A stretch of 64,000 bases of DNA, from contig NZ_QYUL01000001.1 of NCBI RefSeq assembly GCF_003590795.1, forward strand, positions 2,063,001 to 2,127,000, in the 5' to 3' direction. Below the pieces are notes generated by a model. It worked only from the letters and a program-made list of their open reading frames with translations, made no database searches and was not told the origin of the DNA. Every line of letters starts with the position of its first letter. The first letter of the stretch is position 1. Of the stretch, positions 20,270 through 28,026 are shown one piece after another. Both the position numbers and the translations under genes were made by a program. The stretch comes from Azospirillum cavernae (GTDB taxonomy: Bacteria > Pseudomonadota > Alphaproteobacteria > Azospirillales > Azospirillaceae).

Positions 20270-20410
20270 GCCGCCGAGCGATGGCGCACATAGCGCCGTG
20301 GAGTCGATCATCAGTTGATTCGGTGGGCCGCTGGCTGAGACCAAGGCATGGAGGATGTCTCCCCCAGGCGCCTTTGGCCGCCCAACGGACAATGAGGCTG
20401 CGCATCGTTT
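20270..20410 (-). mobile_element. Remnant of an IS5-family transposase
   Basis: On the leftward strand two adjoining frames spell a decayed transposase piece: VRWAAKGAWG in one frame and GDILHALVSASGPPNQLMIDST in the next. Together they match the N-terminal DDE region of IS5-family transposases, whose first catalytic aspartate lies in the M-I-D-S-T motif. One extra G in a G5 run separates the frames. The rest of the element, its ends and any target duplication are not visible. It occupies the 327-base gap after brxHI; nothing else is supported there. Confidence 0.6.
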
Positions 20411-20550
20411 AATGGGGTCGTAGTGAGCATGTCGAAGGTTTTGCGCGCGGTGGGAGAAGGGAAAAATTCCATTGTGTTTCGCCCCTTGTCCCGAGCAGGC
20501 CCAAGTGATTGGAAAATCAGCGACAATCGACGACAATCCGCGACGGCGCG

Positions 20551-20841
20551 TCAGCGCGGCCGGCGCGGCGTGGTCCGGGGGCGGACGGGCTTTCCTTTCG
20601 CGTCTCCGCCAGTGCTCCCGGAGGTGTCCGCATCGTCGGGCGCGAGCGGGGACGGCAGCGTCACCGTCCGGTTCGCCTGCTCGAACGCCAGAAGCGACGC
20701 GGCGCTGATGCGGCGGGTGGTGCCGGCCAGCGTGGTGACGACAATGCGTCCGTCCTCCGCCCAGCGTTCCACCGTCCGCCGCGTCACGCCGTAGCGGTCG
20801 GCGGCCTCGTTGAGGCTGTACCAGGGCTGATCAAGCGACAT
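20551..20841 (-). CDS. Small HTH (excisionase/MerR-type) DNA-binding protein
   Basis: The product is about 96 residues. It carries a winged-helix HTH of the excisionase type: WYSLNEAADRYGVTRRTVERWAEDGRI followed by the wing VTTLAGTTRRISAASLLAF. A basic, low-complexity tail (GKPVRPRTTPRRPR) follows. I chose ATG 20841 because AAGGAGGAGG lies about 7 bases upstream; the ATG at 20871 would add ten residues without a site. A 20-base motif 21 bases upstream of this start (20862-20881) recurs upstream of the neighbouring leftward gene, suggesting shared control. It may act as an excisionase or a small regulator of the integrated element. Confidence 0.7.
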   Translation of the reverse strand: MSLDQPWYSLNEAADRYGVTRRTVERWAEDGRIVVTTLAGTTRRISAASLLAFEQANRTVTLPSPLAPDDADTSGSTGGDAKGKPVRPRTTPRRPR

Positions 20842-20861
20842 CGCATCCTCCTCCTTCGTTG

Positions 20862-20881
20862 CGCCGGCCATATGGGGCCGT
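20862..20881 (-). promoter_or_regulatory. Conserved 20-base upstream motif, copy 1
   Basis: cgccggccatatggggccgt occurs here, just upstream of the HTH gene that starts at 20841, and again with one mismatch at 21428-21447 upstream of the next leftward gene. The shared position and orientation suggest a common operator or promoter element; the binding protein is not known. Confidence 0.5.
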
Positions 20882-20955
20882 GGACGGAGGAGGCGGGCGC
20901 AGGACGCCGATTTCTTCGGCGTCCTGCGGTCACGTGACGACGGGGATGTCCGGCG

Positions 20956-21351
20956 TCAGCGAAGGACCGCCACCCGTGCCTTGCGCGGGCGGTCATGCAC
21001 CGTGATGGTGATCTCGAGGTGCTGGTGGGGGGCAACGAGGCGGCCACTGACGACGGCATCCTCGGTCATCGCCTGAAGAAGGTCGAGAACCTGGGCCTCG
21101 ACGGCGCGCTGTTCGGCCTGCCGGCGCAGGGCGGCGTCGAAGGCCGCTTCGTAGCGATCGTCGGGGTCGTCACCCTCGTCGTCGACGGTCCGGTCCTGCA
21201 CCCGGTCGCAGAGGCCCGCCAGTTCCATGATCCGGGACCGGAGCGCCTCGGAGGGCGCCAGGCCGTCGAGCAGCGGATGGATCGCGCGCCCCAGGGCGGC
21301 GCTGCGGGTGATGAGCCGGGCGAGGGCCTCGAGCGAATGGGCGGTCGTCAT
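20956..21351 (-). CDS. Hypothetical protein of the integrated element
   Basis: This is a 131-residue product that I do not recognise. It is helical and Arg/Ala-rich, with an acidic stretch (VDDEGDDPDDRYEAAF) in the middle and a C-terminal beta-like segment (HLEITITVHDRPRKARVAVLR). It has no membrane segment or signal peptide. I chose ATG 21351, preceded by GGAGG at about 6 bases. It lies upstream of the HTH gene on the same strand with about 114 bases between them, and both have the same 20-base motif upstream. Its setting between an IS remnant and an integrase suggests a mobile-element gene. Confidence 0.55.
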   Translation of the reverse strand: MTTAHSLEALARLITRSAALGRAIHPLLDGLAPSEALRSRIMELAGLCDRVQDRTVDDEGDDPDDRYEAAFDAALRRQAEQRAVEAQVLDLLQAMTEDAVVSGRLVAPHQHLEITITVHDRPRKARVAVLR

Positions 21352-21427
21352 GTTGCTCCTCCACGATGGCCGCCGTGCGGTACGGCGGGTCAAGCGAAGG
21401 GCGGACCGGCGGAGTGCATCGCGTCGC

Positions 21428-21447
21428 CGCCGGTCATATGGGGCCGT
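21428..21447 (-). promoter_or_regulatory. Conserved 20-base upstream motif, copy 2
   Basis: cgccggtcatatggggccgt differs from the copy at 20862-20881 at one base. It lies about 77 bases upstream of the leftward gene starting at 21351. It is the first item in a 757-base gene-free stretch (21352-22108) that also holds an inverted repeat and a 22-bp repeat array. Confidence 0.5.
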
Positions 21448-21502
21448 TCCGACGCAGCGGTTCAGAAAAAGTGAAGCCGCACCTTCTGACCGCGGTCGCC
21501 GG

Positions 21503-21527
21503 AATCATCGATGACTCTTCGATGATT
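21503..21527. promoter_or_regulatory. Perfect 9-bp inverted repeat
   Basis: aatcatcga, a 7-base spacer and tcgatgatt form a perfect dyad. No T-run follows on either strand, so an operator is more likely than a terminator. It lies about 100 bases from the 22-bp repeat array. Confidence 0.45.
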
Positions 21528-21606
21528 GGTCTGCTTCTGCTGAATCAAGGGGTTGCGGACCGCTTTCGTCCGCCTTTGCCGGATTCTGTCCGCCGATGGC
21601 GACCCT

Positions 21607-21757
21607 GCTCAGGGATGCCCCCGAATGGATGCCGGGATGGCCCCGAACGAATGCCGGGATGGCCCCGAACGAATGCCGGAACCCTCCCGAACAGATGCCG
21701 GGATCCCTCCGAACGAATGCCGGGAACCCCCCGAACAGACGCCGGAATGGCGTTGAC
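21607..21757. repeat. Array of 22-bp direct repeats (iteron-like)
   Basis: Five adjoining 22-base units run from 21629 to 21738, with a partial unit on each side. The two units 21629-21650 and 21651-21672 are identical; the others differ in the middle. Conserved parts are atgccggg at the start and ccgaac(g/a)(a/g) at the end. There are no spacers, so this is not CRISPR. A unit of 22 bp, about two helical turns, is the classic spacing of plasmid replication or control iterons. A perfect TTGACA begins at 21753, right at the array edge. Whether it is an origin, an operator array or neither cannot be told from sequence. Confidence 0.7.
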
Positions 21758-22108
21758 AACCGATTGATCGGGCGTGGCTTTTCGCTCTCCGAATCATTGA
21801 ATCCGTCGAATTGGCAGAACAAGGGAGGAAAGGCGACGCCCCTCGGCGAGGGGCATCGCGAGGCCCGCCGCCCGCTCTGGGGTGAGGAAATGGAGGGACG
21901 GCGAGGGATGCCGGAAGCGGCCGAACCCATATTCCCGGCGCACCGATGAGCGGATGGGGAGGATGGCGATGGCGGCGAGTGCGGCGGACTGGAGCACGGC
22001 GGAGACGCTTTCCGAAAAAGGCGGACAACGCCGGTCCGCCGGCTGTCCAGCCCCGTCCGCCGGCGGACGGGAACCGCCCGCCTCAAGCCCGGCGACCGGA
22101 GGACCGCG

Positions 22109-22525
22109 ATGATCCGCGAGCGGAGGGGCAAGCGTGGGGCCGGCTGCCTCCAGGTGATCAGCGTCCGCTACGACCCAGCGACCAACCGCAACCGACAGCG
22201 GGTCGTCGCCGCGCTGCCTCTGGACGCCGAGGGTCTGCCGCCCCGGGTGGCCGCCGAGCTGACTGAGACCGAACGGCGCAACGCAGAGGCCTTCTTCGTC
22301 GCCCGCAACCACCGCCTGCGCGAGAGGCGAATTTTCGAGAGCGTCGCCGCCCTGGTGGTGCAGGGCCATAGGGTCTGCACGGCGCTGGCCGATCCTGACG
22401 ACCGCCCGGTGGTGATGCGGGCGGCGGAGTTGTACGGCCTCGGCACCAGCCTGGCGGAGCTGGTCAGTGCCGCTGCGACCGCCGGCCTGCGCGGGCGGAT
22501 CAGGGTGCCGGCCCGGCGCCGGTAG
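22109..22525 (+). CDS. Hypothetical protein upstream of the xis-int genes
   Basis: This 138-residue product belongs to no family I recognise. It is strongly basic at both ends (MIRERRGKRG and RIRVPARRR) with a helical middle (AAELTETERRNAEAFFVARNHRLRERRIFESVAALVVQ). GGAGG lies 5 bases before ATG 22109, which supports translation. It follows the repeat array and precedes the xis-like gene by about 107 bases in the same direction. Size, charge and place suggest a DNA-associated protein of the mobile element; that is inference only. Confidence 0.55.
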   Translation: MIRERRGKRGAGCLQVISVRYDPATNRNRQRVVAALPLDAEGLPPRVAAELTETERRNAEAFFVARNHRLRERRIFESVAALVVQGHRVCTALADPDDRPVVMRAAELYGLGTSLAELVSAAATAGLRGRIRVPARRR

Positions 22526-22632
22526 AGCGTCCGATCAAAAAAATCGGCGATCCGAGGGACGCCAAAAAATGACGGACCGAAATTCCCGCTGGTGCCGTCC
22601 GGCGCCCTGGATGGGAACGGCGAGAGGGATCG

Positions 22633-22992
22633 ATGAACAGGCTTTTTACCGAGCGCGAGGCCGCGGAGCAGCTCGGCATCCATCAGACGATGCTGGCCCG
22701 TACCCGCAAGGACAAGCTCATCGACTACGTCAGCGTCGGCAGGACCGGCCGATCCATCCGCTACACCCACGAACAGCTTCTGGCCTACATCGAGAGGAGC
22801 ACCGTCGCCGCATGTCCCGCCAACCCGAACAGCGCTACGCCGAAATCGGTGACTTCTGGCTCGTCAAAGTCCCCGGCTCGAACCGCTTCCACATCGCCTG
22901 GTACGACGCCGAGCGGCAGCAGCGCCGCACTCGTAGCACTGGCACGGACGACCTTCGCGCCGCAGAGCTCATCCTCGCCGAGCACGCCCTGA
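22633..22992 (+). CDS. Excisionase-like HTH protein
   Basis: The 119-residue product begins with a MerR/excisionase-type domain: LFTEREAAEQLGIHQTMLARTRKDKLIDYVSVGRTGRSIRYTHEQLLAYIE. GAGAGGG precedes ATG 22633. The last 180 bases overlap the integrase gene in another frame, and there the product is Ser/Thr/Pro-rich with no visible fold, so the tail may be dispensable. Small HTH proteins directly before a tyrosine integrase normally direct excision or repress the element. Confidence 0.7.
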   Translation: MNRLFTEREAAEQLGIHQTMLARTRKDKLIDYVSVGRTGRSIRYTHEQLLAYIERSTVAACPANPNSATPKSVTSGSSKSPARTASTSPGTTPSGSSAALVALARTTFAPQSSSSPSTP

Positions 22993-24131
22993 AGCACAGC
23001 GCGCCGCCGACGAAGGCGGACCCCGCGGATGAGGCGCTCGCGGGTGTTCTGCTGCGCTTCTACCACGGTCGGGCTGAGCAGCAGGCGCAGGCGGAGCAGG
23101 TGCGTCGTGCCTTCGCCCTGTGGATGGCGTTCTGGGGAGACGCCACCGTCGCCGATCTCACCATCCAGCGGCAAGACGCGTTCGTCAGGTGGCTGCGTGT
23201 CGAGAAGGGCTGTAGCGACTCCTACATCGACCGAATCATGTCCAGCGGCAGGGCAGCCCTGGGCCGCACCAAGGATCTGCACGAACTCCGTGAGGTTCCC
23301 TCGATCCGAAACGCCCTGGGCATCGACCAGAAATGGATGTGCCGTCCCGACGCCAATCCGAAAGGACGCCAACTGACCCTCAAGGAGATCGGCGATCTCA
23401 TCTCGCACATCCCCGAGGAGTCGCCCCATCTGCTCTCCTTCATGATGGTCATGCTGACCTGTGTCTGTCGTCCCGATGCCGCGGTGGACCTGACGGCGGA
23501 CCGCATCGACCACAGGCATCGGCTGATCACACTGAATCCCGAAGGGAGAACGCAGACCAAGAAGTACCGTCCGATCGTGAAGCTGACGGAGACGCTCGAG
23601 CACCATGTTGGCGGCGTGACCGGTCCCGTGGTCGCGTTCGAGGGACGGCAGGTCAAGTCGATCCGAACCGCATGGCGGGCTCTGCGCGCCCGCGTCTGGC
23701 CGGCCACCGAGGAACAACTCGCCGCGTTGCCGGATGCGGCCGCGCTGGCGGCCATGACGCCGGCTGATCGCAAGATCGCGCTGCGCGAGCGCTTTCTGCT
23801 GTGTGGGCCTGACGGGCGGGATGTTCAGCCCTATTCGTTGCGCCATACGATGGGGCGGGAATTGCGGTTCCGTGGCGTGCCCAACGACCAGATCGAGCTC
23901 ACCATGGGGCACAAGCGGCCGGAAGGACACTCCGCGACGACACAGGTTTACGCACCCTACCATCCCTCGTATTGCAGCGAGGCCGCCCTCGCGATCGACC
24001 AAATCCTGTGCGACATCCAGAAGCACACCCGGCGTCGGATCGTCCCGGAGCACATGGTTGCCGAGCCCGGTCGGGACGTGAAGGTTGAGGAGGGGACGCG
24101 GCCTCCCCGACGTCGCTGCGAGAAAGTCTAG
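22812..24131 (+). CDS. Tyrosine recombinase/integrase
   Basis: This 439-residue phage-type integrase mobilises or once mobilised the element. The C-terminal catalytic domain shows arginine I in VCRPDAAVDL (near residue 218), box II as YSLRHTMGRELR (near 342, with Tyr where many have His), MGHKRPEGHS (near 365) and the nucleophile in QVYAPY (near 379). The N-terminal 100 residues contain a DNA-binding beta region (FWLVKVPGSNRFHIAWYDAERQQRR) and a core-binding helical domain. I chose ATG 22812; the longer frame to 22467 runs through other genes. The gene ends about 900 bases from tRNA-Ala, a usual integration target for this family. Confidence 0.9.
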   Translation: MSRQPEQRYAEIGDFWLVKVPGSNRFHIAWYDAERQQRRTRSTGTDDLRAAELILAEHALKHSAPPTKADPADEALAGVLLRFYHGRAEQQAQAEQVRRAFALWMAFWGDATVADLTIQRQDAFVRWLRVEKGCSDSYIDRIMSSGRAALGRTKDLHELREVPSIRNALGIDQKWMCRPDANPKGRQLTLKEIGDLISHIPEESPHLLSFMMVMLTCVCRPDAAVDLTADRIDHRHRLITLNPEGRTQTKKYRPIVKLTETLEHHVGGVTGPVVAFEGRQVKSIRTAWRALRARVWPATEEQLAALPDAAALAAMTPADRKIALRERFLLCGPDGRDVQPYSLRHTMGRELRFRGVPNDQIELTMGHKRPEGHSATTQVYAPYHPSYCSEAALAIDQILCDIQKHTRRRIVPEHMVAEPGRDVKVEEGTRPPRRRCEKV

Positions 24132-24379
24132 GCCTCAGAGGTGATAGAGACCGGCGGGGTGGCCAGACCGGATGTGCCGCCTCGTCCATCTCCGATCGAC
24201 GCTGGGAGTGATCGTCCTGCTGGTCACATGGCGAAAGATGTTCTGCGGCTGAAGGACGCCATTGCCGGGACGACCCAGCATGCCCGTCCGAGGCGGCGCA
24301 ATCCCGTCTCCGTCCCCTCCATGCTTGGCTCCGGAACGCCGCCGTCGGCGGCGGTCGGCCACCAACCATGGAGAACAGC

Positions 24380-24790
24380 ATGCCCGACACCGTGATGTTT
24401 CCGCCCGCCGTCATCGCCGACAAGGTCGAGGACCGCGTCCTCGCCGCCGCGCTGGTGCGGGAGGTTGCCGCCGGTCGCCATCCCCACGTCACGCTCGCCC
24501 AACCTCTGCCTCCAGCAGCGCGCTCCGCGGCGGAAACCCTCGCCGACAGTCTCGACGAGTTGGACCGCGACCTCGCGCGTCTGCGCCGCCGTCACAGCGC
24601 TCCGACCAGCGCGGGCGGCCGAATCCGGCTCGCCATCGCCGAGGCCGAACTGCTCGGTGGCTACGTCCGCGATGTGCTCCAGACACTGACTTCGCTGCGC
24701 CTCGTCGGCGCCGAGGTGGAGAAGGCCGGGGAGCGGAGCCAGCCGTCATGCGTGGACGGCGATCGCATCATCCTGCGCCTGCAGTGGTAG
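24380..24790 (+). CDS. Hypothetical protein between integrase and tRNA
   Basis: This is a product of about 136 residues with no recognised family. It is helical throughout: VIADKVEDRVLAAALVREVAAG, AETLADSLDELDRDLARLRRR and LAIAEAELLGGYVRDVLQTL look like packed or coiled-coil helices. GGAGA precedes ATG 24380 by 5 bases; an ATG at 24368 is possible. It is the last open frame before the tRNA and lies within the presumed island. The preceding 248 bases (24132-24379) hold no supported gene. Confidence 0.45.
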   Translation: MPDTVMFPPAVIADKVEDRVLAAALVREVAAGRHPHVTLAQPLPPAARSAAETLADSLDELDRDLARLRRRHSAPTSAGGRIRLAIAEAELLGGYVRDVLQTLTSLRLVGAEVEKAGERSQPSCVDGDRIILRLQW

Positions 24791-24994
24791 GCAACGGGCG
24801 GAGACGACAGATTCCGCGTCCTCGAGGCGACGGCATCCCATCCGGCCGGGCGCCTCTCCCCTCCGACATGAGAAACCGGAGGGCCAGAGGATGCCCAGGA
24901 ATAGCCTCGATCAGCCTCCCCGCAGCCCCGTCCCTCGGAAGTGCTCGTTGAAGCCTCGTTGAAGTCGGCTGGAAACGGGAAAGATCAGGGCAAG

Positions 24995-25029
24995 AAAAAA
25001 GCCAGCAACCCGTTGGGATTGCTGGCTTT
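24995..25029 (-). terminator. Rho-independent terminator after tRNA-Ala
   Basis: A 9-bp stem (agccagcaa with ttgctggct, 25000-25008 and 25019-25027) is followed in the leftward direction by six T bases. It lies directly after the 3' end of the leftward tRNA gene, so it ends that transcript. Confidence 0.8.
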
Positions 25030-25033
25030 TATT

Positions 25034-25109
<76 letters not shown>

Positions 25110-25247
25110 TTTAACTCTGGGCGCTGGTCGTTTTTGACCGGCGTTGGTGGAGCGGGATATTAGCCAGGAAGCGGGGCGATGCAAGCGAAAAATTCGGAGC
25201 ATCGCGTTTTTTTCCTGACCACCCCCGCCGCCACCGGGGAAGCGGGG

Positions 25248-25631
25248 TTAGCGCTCCTCCTCGTCCTCGCCCTCGACGACGACTTCGTCCATGTCGTCTT
25301 CGCCCAGCTCGGACGTGTCTTCGATCAGGACGTCGTCCTCGTCCTCGACCGGGTCGGCGGCCTCTTCGATGTCGTCGACCGACACGTCGTCCTCGACGCC
25401 CTCAAGCTCGGCGGCCTCGGGATCCTCGACCTCGACCTCTTCGTCCTCGACGACGGCGACCTTCTTGGTGTCGTCAACCGGGGCCGGACGGGCCTTGCGG
25501 GACTTCAGCAAAGCCTCGGGGTCGAACTGCACGCCGCAGCTTGGGCAGACCGGCGGGTCCTTGCGCATGTCGTAATAGCGAGCGCCGCAGCTCGGGCAGA
25601 TGCGCTTGACGCCCCATTCGGGTTTGGCCAC
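25248..25631 (-). CDS. TIGR02300-type zinc-ribbon protein with acidic tail
   Basis: This is a 127-residue protein of a family found across Alphaproteobacteria. The N-terminus has two CPSCG knuckles (VKRICPSCGARYYDMRKDPPVCPSCG), typical of a zinc ribbon. The C-terminal two thirds are very acidic, with long runs of Asp and Glu. I chose GTG 25631 because GGAGG lies about 8 bases upstream and the conserved start is AKPEWGVKR. Its molecular function is unknown. Its position divergent from aroA is the usual arrangement in this class. It ends about 138 bases from the tRNA gene. Confidence 0.88.
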   Translation of the reverse strand: MAKPEWGVKRICPSCGARYYDMRKDPPVCPSCGVQFDPEALLKSRKARPAPVDDTKKVAVVEDEEVEVEDPEAAELEGVEDDVSVDDIEEAADPVEDEDDVLIEDTSELGEDDMDEVVVEGEDEEER

Positions 25632-25837
25632 GCCACGTCCTCCGTCACAAATCTTAGGGAATCTCAAGTTGCGCCCTTTGCCACGCCTGGGGGCGCTTGT
25701 CAAAAAAAACCTGCGATGGTCGCTTCGCCCGGCCCTTTTCCGCCCGGCCCAATGGAAAAGCGCCGCTCTCGCGTCGCGCGCGACGCTGTGCTAGGTACTG
25801 CGGCCAAACACTCACCCCATGCCCTGAGGGTTCCCCC

Positions 25838-27175
25838 ATGTCGCAGGCAAAACCGCTGCGTTCCTCGTTCTCCGGCCCGCTGGTCGGCGCCATCCGGGCG
25901 CCCGGAGACAAGTCGATCTCGCATCGGTCGCTGATGCTGGGCGCCATCGCCGTCGGCGAAACCGTCATCCACGGCCTGCTGGAAGGCGAAGACGTGCTGC
26001 ACACGGCGGCGGCCATGCGGCTGCTGGGCGCGCAGGCCGACCGCGACTCCGACGGGGTGTGGCGGGTGCGCGGCGTCGGGCTGGGCGCGTTGCAGGAACC
26101 GGCCCAGGTGCTGGACATGGGCAACAGCGGCACCGCCGCGCGGCTGCTGATGGGGCTGGTCGCCGCCCACCCGATCACCTGCGTCTTCACCGGCGACGCC
26201 TCGTTGAACAAGCGCCCGATGGCGCGCGTCACCACGCCACTGGAGCAGATGGGCGCGCGCTTCGTCGGGCGTTCCGGCGGACGGCTGCCGCTGACCGTCG
26301 TCGGCAGCGACCACCTGACCCCGATCACCTACCGCCTGCCGGTCGCCTCGGCGCAGGTGAAGTCGGCGATCATCCTGGCCGGTCTCAACACCCCCGGCGC
26401 CACCACGGTGATCGAGGCGGAGCCGACGCGCGACCACACCGAAACCATGCTGCGCCATTTCGGCGCGACCGTGACCACCGAACGGCAAGAGGATGGGGCG
26501 CTGGCCGTCACCGTCATCGGCCAGCCGGAGCTGACCGGGCGCGAGATCCATGTGCCGTCCGATCCCAGCTCCGCCGCCTTCCCGGTGGTGGCGGCCCTGC
26601 TGCGGCCCGGCTCCGACGTGGTGTTGAAGGACGTCGGGATGAACCCGCGCCGCACCGGCCTGTACGACACGCTGATCGAGATGGGCGCCGACATCACGTT
26701 CGAGAACCAGCGCGATCAAGCGGGGGAGCCGGTGGCCGATCTGCGGGTCAAGCACAGCCGCCTGCGCGGCGTGGTGGTGCCTGCCGACCGCGCGCCCAGC
26801 ATGATCGACGAATACCCGGTGCTCGCCGCCGCCGCCGCCTGCGCCGATGGCGACACGGTGATGCTGGGGCTGAAAGAGCTGCGGGTGAAGGAAAGCGACC
26901 GGCTGGCCATGGTCGCCGACGGCCTGACCGCCTGCGGCGTCGCGCTGGAGGTTGGGGCCGACGACAGCCTGACCGTTCATGGAACGGGGGAGCCGCCCAA
27001 GGGCGGCGCGCTGATCGCCACGGCGATGGACCACCGCATCGCCATGAGCTTCCTGGTGTTGGGCGCGGCGACCGCCGAACCGATCAAAATCGATGACGGC
27101 GCCTTCATCGAAACCAGCTTCCCCGGCTTCGTGACTCTGATGAACGGGTTGGGCGCGAAGATCACAGAGGTCTGA
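25838..27175 (+). CDS. aroA: 3-phosphoshikimate 1-carboxyvinyltransferase (EPSP synthase)
   Basis: The enzyme joins shikimate-3-phosphate and phosphoenolpyruvate to give EPSP, the sixth step of the shikimate pathway. The 445 residues begin with the substrate loop [59 protein letters not shown] and LRVKESDRL follow. Sequence style is that of class II enzymes (Agrobacterium CP4-like). The inhibitor-relevant loop, however, reads GNSGTAAR, with Gly where CP4 has Ala. I chose ATG 25838, with TGAGGG upstream; the longer frame to 25697 has no support. cmk follows after 5 bases, so the two are cotranscribed. Confidence 0.97.
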   Translation: MSQAKPLRSSFSGPLVGAIRAPGDKSISHRSLMLGAIAVGETVIHGLLEGEDVLHTAAAMRLLGAQADRDSDGVWRVRGVGLGALQEPAQVLDMGNSGTAARLLMGLVAAHPITCVFTGDASLNKRPMARVTTPLEQMGARFVGRSGGRLPLTVVGSDHLTPITYRLPVASAQVKSAIILAGLNTPGATTVIEAEPTRDHTETMLRHFGATVTTERQEDGALAVTVIGQPELTGREIHVPSDPSSAAFPVVAALLRPGSDVVLKDVGMNPRRTGLYDTLIEMGADITFENQRDQAGEPVADLRVKHSRLRGVVVPADRAPSMIDEYPVLAAAAACADGDTVMLGLKELRVKESDRLAMVADGLTACGVALEVGADDSLTVHGTGEPPKGGALIATAMDHRIAMSFLVLGAATAEPIKIDDGAFIETSFPGFVTLMNGLGAKITEV

Positions 27176-27180
27176 ACAGC

Positions 27181-27855
27181 ATGACCGCCGCAAACCCCAT
27201 CGTCATCGCCATCGACGGTCCCGCCGCCAGCGGCAAAGGGACGCTGTCCCAGCGCATCGCCGACGCCTTCGGCTTCGCCCATCTCGACACCGGCGTGCTG
27301 TACCGCGCCGTCGGCCTGTCGGTGCTGCGCGCGGGCGGCGATCCCGCCGACAACGCCGCCGCCGCGCGGGCCGCGCGGGCGCTCGACCCCGATCACCCGA
27401 TCCTGCGCGAAGTGGCGCTGCGCACCGACGAGGCGGCGCAGGCGGCCAGCAAGGTCGCGGCGGTGCCGGAGGTGCGGGCGGCCCTGTTGGATTTCCAGCG
27501 CCGTTTCACCCAGCATCCGCCGGGCGGCGCGCCGGGGTCGGTGCTGGACGGGCGCGACATCGGCACCGTGGTCTGCCCCGACGCCAGCGCCAAGCTGTTC
27601 GTCACCGCGTCGCTGGAGGTCCGGGCCGAGCGCCGACTCAAGGAGTTGCGGAGCCGGGGGATTCCGGCTATACCGTCCGACGTCCTGGAGGACATGAAGA
27701 CTCGTGATGCGCGTGACAGCCAGCGAGCGGTGGCCCCGCTCCGTCCGGCTGTTGACGCTTTTGTGCTTGATACTTCCGCTCTCGACGCCGACGAGGTGTT
27801 CGCGCGGGCGGTCGATCACATCGGCTCGAAAACCGGACTGCGGCCTTCGGCGTAA
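27181..27855 (+). CDS. cmk: Cytidylate kinase
   Basis: This 224-residue kinase phosphorylates CMP and dCMP for nucleotide supply. The P-loop is [17 protein letters not shown] near the N-terminus, with [12 protein letters not shown] and [13 protein letters not shown] as the nucleotide- and CMP-binding motifs and a RDxRDSxR-type LID ([14 protein letters not shown]). It starts 5 bases after the aroA stop and precedes rpsA, the conserved order in Alphaproteobacteria. The 171-base gap to rpsA probably contains the rpsA promoter or leader; no distinct element was recognised there. Confidence 0.97.
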   Translation: MTAANPIVIAIDGPAASGKGTLSQRIADAFGFAHLDTGVLYRAVGLSVLRAGGDPADNAAAARAARALDPDHPILREVALRTDEAAQAASKVAAVPEVRAALLDFQRRFTQHPPGGAPGSVLDGRDIGTVVCPDASAKLFVTASLEVRAERRLKELRSRGIPAIPSDVLEDMKTRDARDSQRAVAPLRPAVDAFVLDTSALDADEVFARAVDHIGSKTGLRPSA

Positions 27856-28026
27856 CGCTGCGGGCGGGCGGATCGCGGGGCGGGCGGGTCGAACGCTCTC
27901 CATGGAAAACCATCAACCAAGTCGCCGGGCGTGGTGCCCGGCGCGGCGGTTTTGTCGAGACCACACCCATTTTGCCGTGGGCATGGTCGAAACGGGATCG
28001 CTTTTGCGCCACCTTTAGGAGTTTCA

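Noticed and set aside
21607..21757. Possible CRISPR array
   Set aside because: Units are 22 bases, directly joined and without unique spacers; no cas gene is present.
21505..22131. A 208-codon leftward open frame over the 22-bp repeats
   Set aside because: It is Ser/Pro/Arg-rich, with no start site or motif, and is explained by the repeat array.
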